Assembly (NCBI GenBank): GCA_965602785.1
Contig: CBFDAH010000153.1
Span: 1-7,407, forward strand
Length of the DNA stretch: 7,407 nt
Direction of reading: 5' to 3'
Origin: JBGSLA01 sp965602785
GTDB lineage: Bacteria; Desulfobacterota; Desulfobaccia; Desulfobaccales; 0-14-0-80-60-11
Shown here: one piece after another, positions 5,806-7,407 of the stretch
Numbering within the stretch: the stretch's first letter is position 1
How the letters are laid out: the number at the start of each line of letters is the position of its first letter
Translations under genes and position numbers: made by a program
The notes under the pieces: model-generated
What the model saw: only the letters and a program-made list of their open reading frames with translations
What the model was told of the DNA's origin: nothing
The model's database searches: none

Positions 5806-7290
5806 ATGGATGAGTTTGCCACCCCTGCCTGGCAGCCCGTTCAACCTGCCACTCGTGGAGAAATTCTGCGACAAGCCGCCGCGGCTCCCTGGCTGTACCC
5901 TCGATTCTGTTACACGCTTGCCTCCCAGATGACCGCAGTCTTTGGTTCCCGGCTGGGGTTCGTTCTGGGGCCGATGCGCAGAATCAAACTGGTGAAAAGG
6001 TTCCTCCGGGGGGCACACCTGGGATGGCTGCTGGCCAGATATCTGCTGGCGGACAAAGGTCCTCTACCGCCCCAGGCGTACCCCCTCTATGGCGAGCTGT
6101 TCGGTTTTTGGGGAGTGGCCATCATCGCCACTGATTACGTGGTGGACACCCACATGGCAGATTCCCGGTCCGCGCACCTATTTCTTGAAAAATACTTGGA
6201 GATTCTGCATGACCGGGATTTTTCCTGGGAGAGCGCTTCTTTCGAAGCGGCGGCGGACTCTTTTGGCCTGGGTAGAAAGGTCCCGTCCCCCGAAGCTGAA
6301 TTTCTGGCCCTGGGGCTGGGTCGCCTGTTAAAAGGGAGGGTGGAGGAGCTCAGGGGTGCCTGGCCGGCCTCACCCCGCTGGAATGTTGCCTGGCATCACG
6401 CCGAAGAGGATTGGCTGGGGAGAACCAGGGATTTGCTGGCAGGTCAGTGGCGAAGCCTGGGGCAATTTCACCTGACGGCAACGCATAATTGGAAATGGTA
6501 CTGTGAAGAGGTTTTGAACCAAAAAACCCTCAATTTCTTTTTAGCGCCCCTTGCCTTATATTGTCTGACGTCAGAAGCGATAAACAGATATGAGGTTTTG
6601 GAAAAAAGCTTTCTATGGTTGAATTCTTTTTACTTACACTGGCAACTTATGGATGATCTAGGAGACCTCATTGAAGATACCCGACATGGTTTGGTTACCT
6701 CACCCGGATTTATCCTCCTTTCCCAGGGTCAATTAGCCGCTAAAATCAAACCCATTTCTCCTAGCCTCGAGGAAAGAATTCCTGGCCAAGATAATGAGAA
6801 TATGAATATTCTCAAAGAGTTGGTCAATTCCATTTTAGAAAGCAAGTTAATTACAGGGGAATTCGGTTCTGTCGAGTTGCATCGAGATCTTGAGGTTTTA
6901 TCTAACCCTAAGAAGAGAGGACCGTCCCTAGAGGCGCTGGTTAACCTGGCCAGGAAATGTACATTCCAGGCCCTGGCCAACCTGCCCTCCGAATACCGCC
7001 TGTCTTTGCCTGAGCTGTGTGCCCGAAGGATCACCCAAAAAGAAAGATATATCAGCCTCTTAAAGAGCGGCGAAACCGACCTCACGGTGGCGGCGGTCCT
7101 GGAAAGCGGCACTGCCTCCCGGATAATTAGAACTGCCCGGGACCCCGAGAGGAGAGCCGCGCTGAGAGCCAGGTGGCCCCAAAGTGATGACCCTGATCTG
7201 GGCGCGGTTCTGCGCCTGCTGTATCGCCTGATGCACCGGGCCGGTGAGCGGGCCGTGACCCTGGTGCAGGCCCGCGGCCCCAGGGCTTGA
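5806..7290 (+). CDS. Class I isoprenoid biosynthesis enzyme, polyprenyl-synthase-like
   Basis: This 494-residue protein looks like a divergent member of the all-helical class I isoprenoid synthase superfamily, whose members ionise or condense prenyl diphosphates using Mg2+ bound by aspartate-rich motifs. The clearest evidence is DDLGDLIED (283-291), a full DDxxD second motif, preceded by QKTLNFFLAPLAL (239-251), which resembles the 'KT' helix of polyprenyl diphosphate synthases. A candidate first motif is DYVVD (110-114) with D119 nearby; it lacks the paired aspartates typical of chain-elongating enzymes. There is also a C-terminal helical extension of about 125 residues (370-494) with no motif I recognise. 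It is longer than standard prenyl synthases (about 300-350). The ATG follows the previous gene's TAA by one base with no clear ribosome site, implying coupling. Base composition falls sharply in the middle (6481-6900). Whether it is a prenyltransferase, a terpene synthase or a non-catalytic partner is open. Confidence 0.72.
   Translation: MDEFATPAWQPVQPATRGEILRQAAAAPWLYPRFCYTLASQMTAVFGSRLGFVLGPMRRIKLVKRFLRGAHLGWLLARYLLADKGPLPPQAYPLYGELFGFWGVAIIATDYVVDTHMADSRSAHLFLEKYLEILHDRDFSWESASFEAAADSFGLGRKVPSPEAEFLALGLGRLLKGRVEELRGAWPASPRWNVAWHHAEEDWLGRTRDLLAGQWRSLGQFHLTATHNWKWYCEEVLNQKTLNFFLAPLALYCLTSEAINRYEVLEKSFLWLNSFYLHWQLMDDLGDLIEDTRHGLVTSPGFILLSQGQLAAKIKPISPSLEERIPGQDNENMNILKELVNSILESKLITGEFGSVELHRDLEVLSNPKKRGPSLEALVNLARKCTFQALANLPSEYRLSLPELCARRITQKERYISLLKSGETDLTVAAVLESGTASRIIRTARDPERRAALRARWPQSDDPDLGAVLRLLYRLMHRAGERAVTLVQARGPRA
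6481..6900 (+). other. Low-G+C block inside the class I isoprenoid enzyme gene
   Basis: Hand counts of 60-base blocks give 62 % at 5881-5940 and 58 % at 6421-6480, then 35 % (6481-6540), 43 % (6541-6600), 32 % (6601-6660), 33 % (6781-6840) and 42 % (6841-6900), returning to 53 % (6901-6960), 60 % (6961-7020) and 65 % (7141-7200). The low block encodes roughly residues 226-365, including the DDxxD motif. The reading frame is intact throughout. Confidence 0.7.
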
Positions 7291-7296
7291 GGCCGG

Positions 7297-7338
7297 GGTG
7301 AAGGGGGGCCTGCGGTTTCCCCTCCAGGGAGCTTCACC
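7297..7338. terminator. Candidate bidirectional hairpin between the isoprenoid genes and tRNA-Pro
   Basis: GGTGAAG (7297-7303) pairs perfectly with CTTCACC (7332-7338), and a G run (7304-7308) and C run (7319-7322) inside can extend the structure. It sits seven bases after the stop codon of the second isoprenoid gene and 17 bases beyond the tRNA 3' end, so it could serve convergent transcripts from both sides. Neither strand has a T tract after the stem, so intrinsic termination would be weak. Confidence 0.3.
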
Positions 7339-7354
7339 ACAGGTTCAGATTGAC

Positions 7355-7407
7355 TGGTCGGGACGGGCGGATTTGAACCGCCGACCTCCTGCTCCCAAGG
7401 CAGGCGC
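7355..7407 (-). tRNA. tRNA-Pro(TGG), 3' part, cut by the window edge
   Basis: Read on the minus strand, this is the 3' two thirds of a tRNA. It has an anticodon stem CCTGC/GCAGG (7404-7400 and 7392-7388) with loop CTTGGGA, giving anticodon TGG at 7397-7395 (proline, CCA codons). A five-base variable loop, a T stem GGCGG/CCGCC with loop TTCAAAT (7377-7371), the acceptor 3' strand CGTCCCG (7365-7359), discriminator A (7358) and an encoded CCA (7357-7355) follow. The D arm and the 5' acceptor strand (expected CGGGACG) lie outside the window. The 3' end points at the isoprenoid genes. Confidence 0.95.

Noticed and set aside
6729..7340. 203-residue open frame on the minus strand opposite the second isoprenoid gene
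   Set aside because: It is antisense to a frame with clear enzyme motifs, shows no domain, and its product is Arg/Ser-rich as expected of a shadow frame.
4400..7354. Second attachment-site copy of the tRNA-Pro 3' end
   Set aside because: Reading the stretch by eye found no repeat of the tRNA T-arm or acceptor sequence, and no integrase or transposase is present.
1..7407. CRISPR arrays, insertion sequences or rRNA
   Set aside because: No regularly spaced repeats, transposase frame with terminal inverted repeats, or rRNA-like sequence is visible on either strand.

Overview
The window most likely comes from a GC-rich, Gram-negative bacterium. The evidence for an outer membrane is a LolA-like secreted protein and a LolCDE/MacB-like ABC exporter. 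A member of the Desulfobacterota (old Deltaproteobacteria) would fit the gene style, but this is an impression and not a demonstrated assignment.

There are two divergent gene blocks and a tRNA. On the minus strand, read from right to left, is a compact operon: a secreted outer-membrane lipoprotein-sorting (LolA-like) protein (4197-3385), two FtsX/MacB-type permeases of about 400 residues with four membrane segments each (3375-2158 and 2165-909), and an ABC ATPase (808-104). The first gap is 9 bases, the permease genes overlap by 8 bases, and a 100-base gap with a hairpin precedes the ATPase. Together they resemble a self-contained Lol-like system: two permeases plus one ATPase extract a lipophilic cargo from the inner membrane and a periplasmic carrier receives it.

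On the plus strand, after an AT-rich intergenic stretch of about 640 bases (4198-4838), are two isoprenoid-synthase-fold genes separated by one base. The first (4839-5804) is a divergent squalene/phytoene synthase relative. The second (5806-7290) is a 494-residue class I isoprenoid enzyme with a good DDxxD motif but an unusual overall layout. These genes are compositional mosaics: much of the first gene and the middle of the second fall to about 28-43 % G+C, while both flanks of the second gene are near 60-65 %. This suggests transfer or recombination.

A partial tRNA-Pro(TGG) on the minus strand closes the window, with its 3' end facing the isoprenoid genes. The most interesting idea is that the two-gene module makes an uncharacterised isoprenoid lipid and that the divergent Lol-like exporter may carry it. 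The enzyme assignments rest on visible motifs; the functional link is inference from neighbourhood only.
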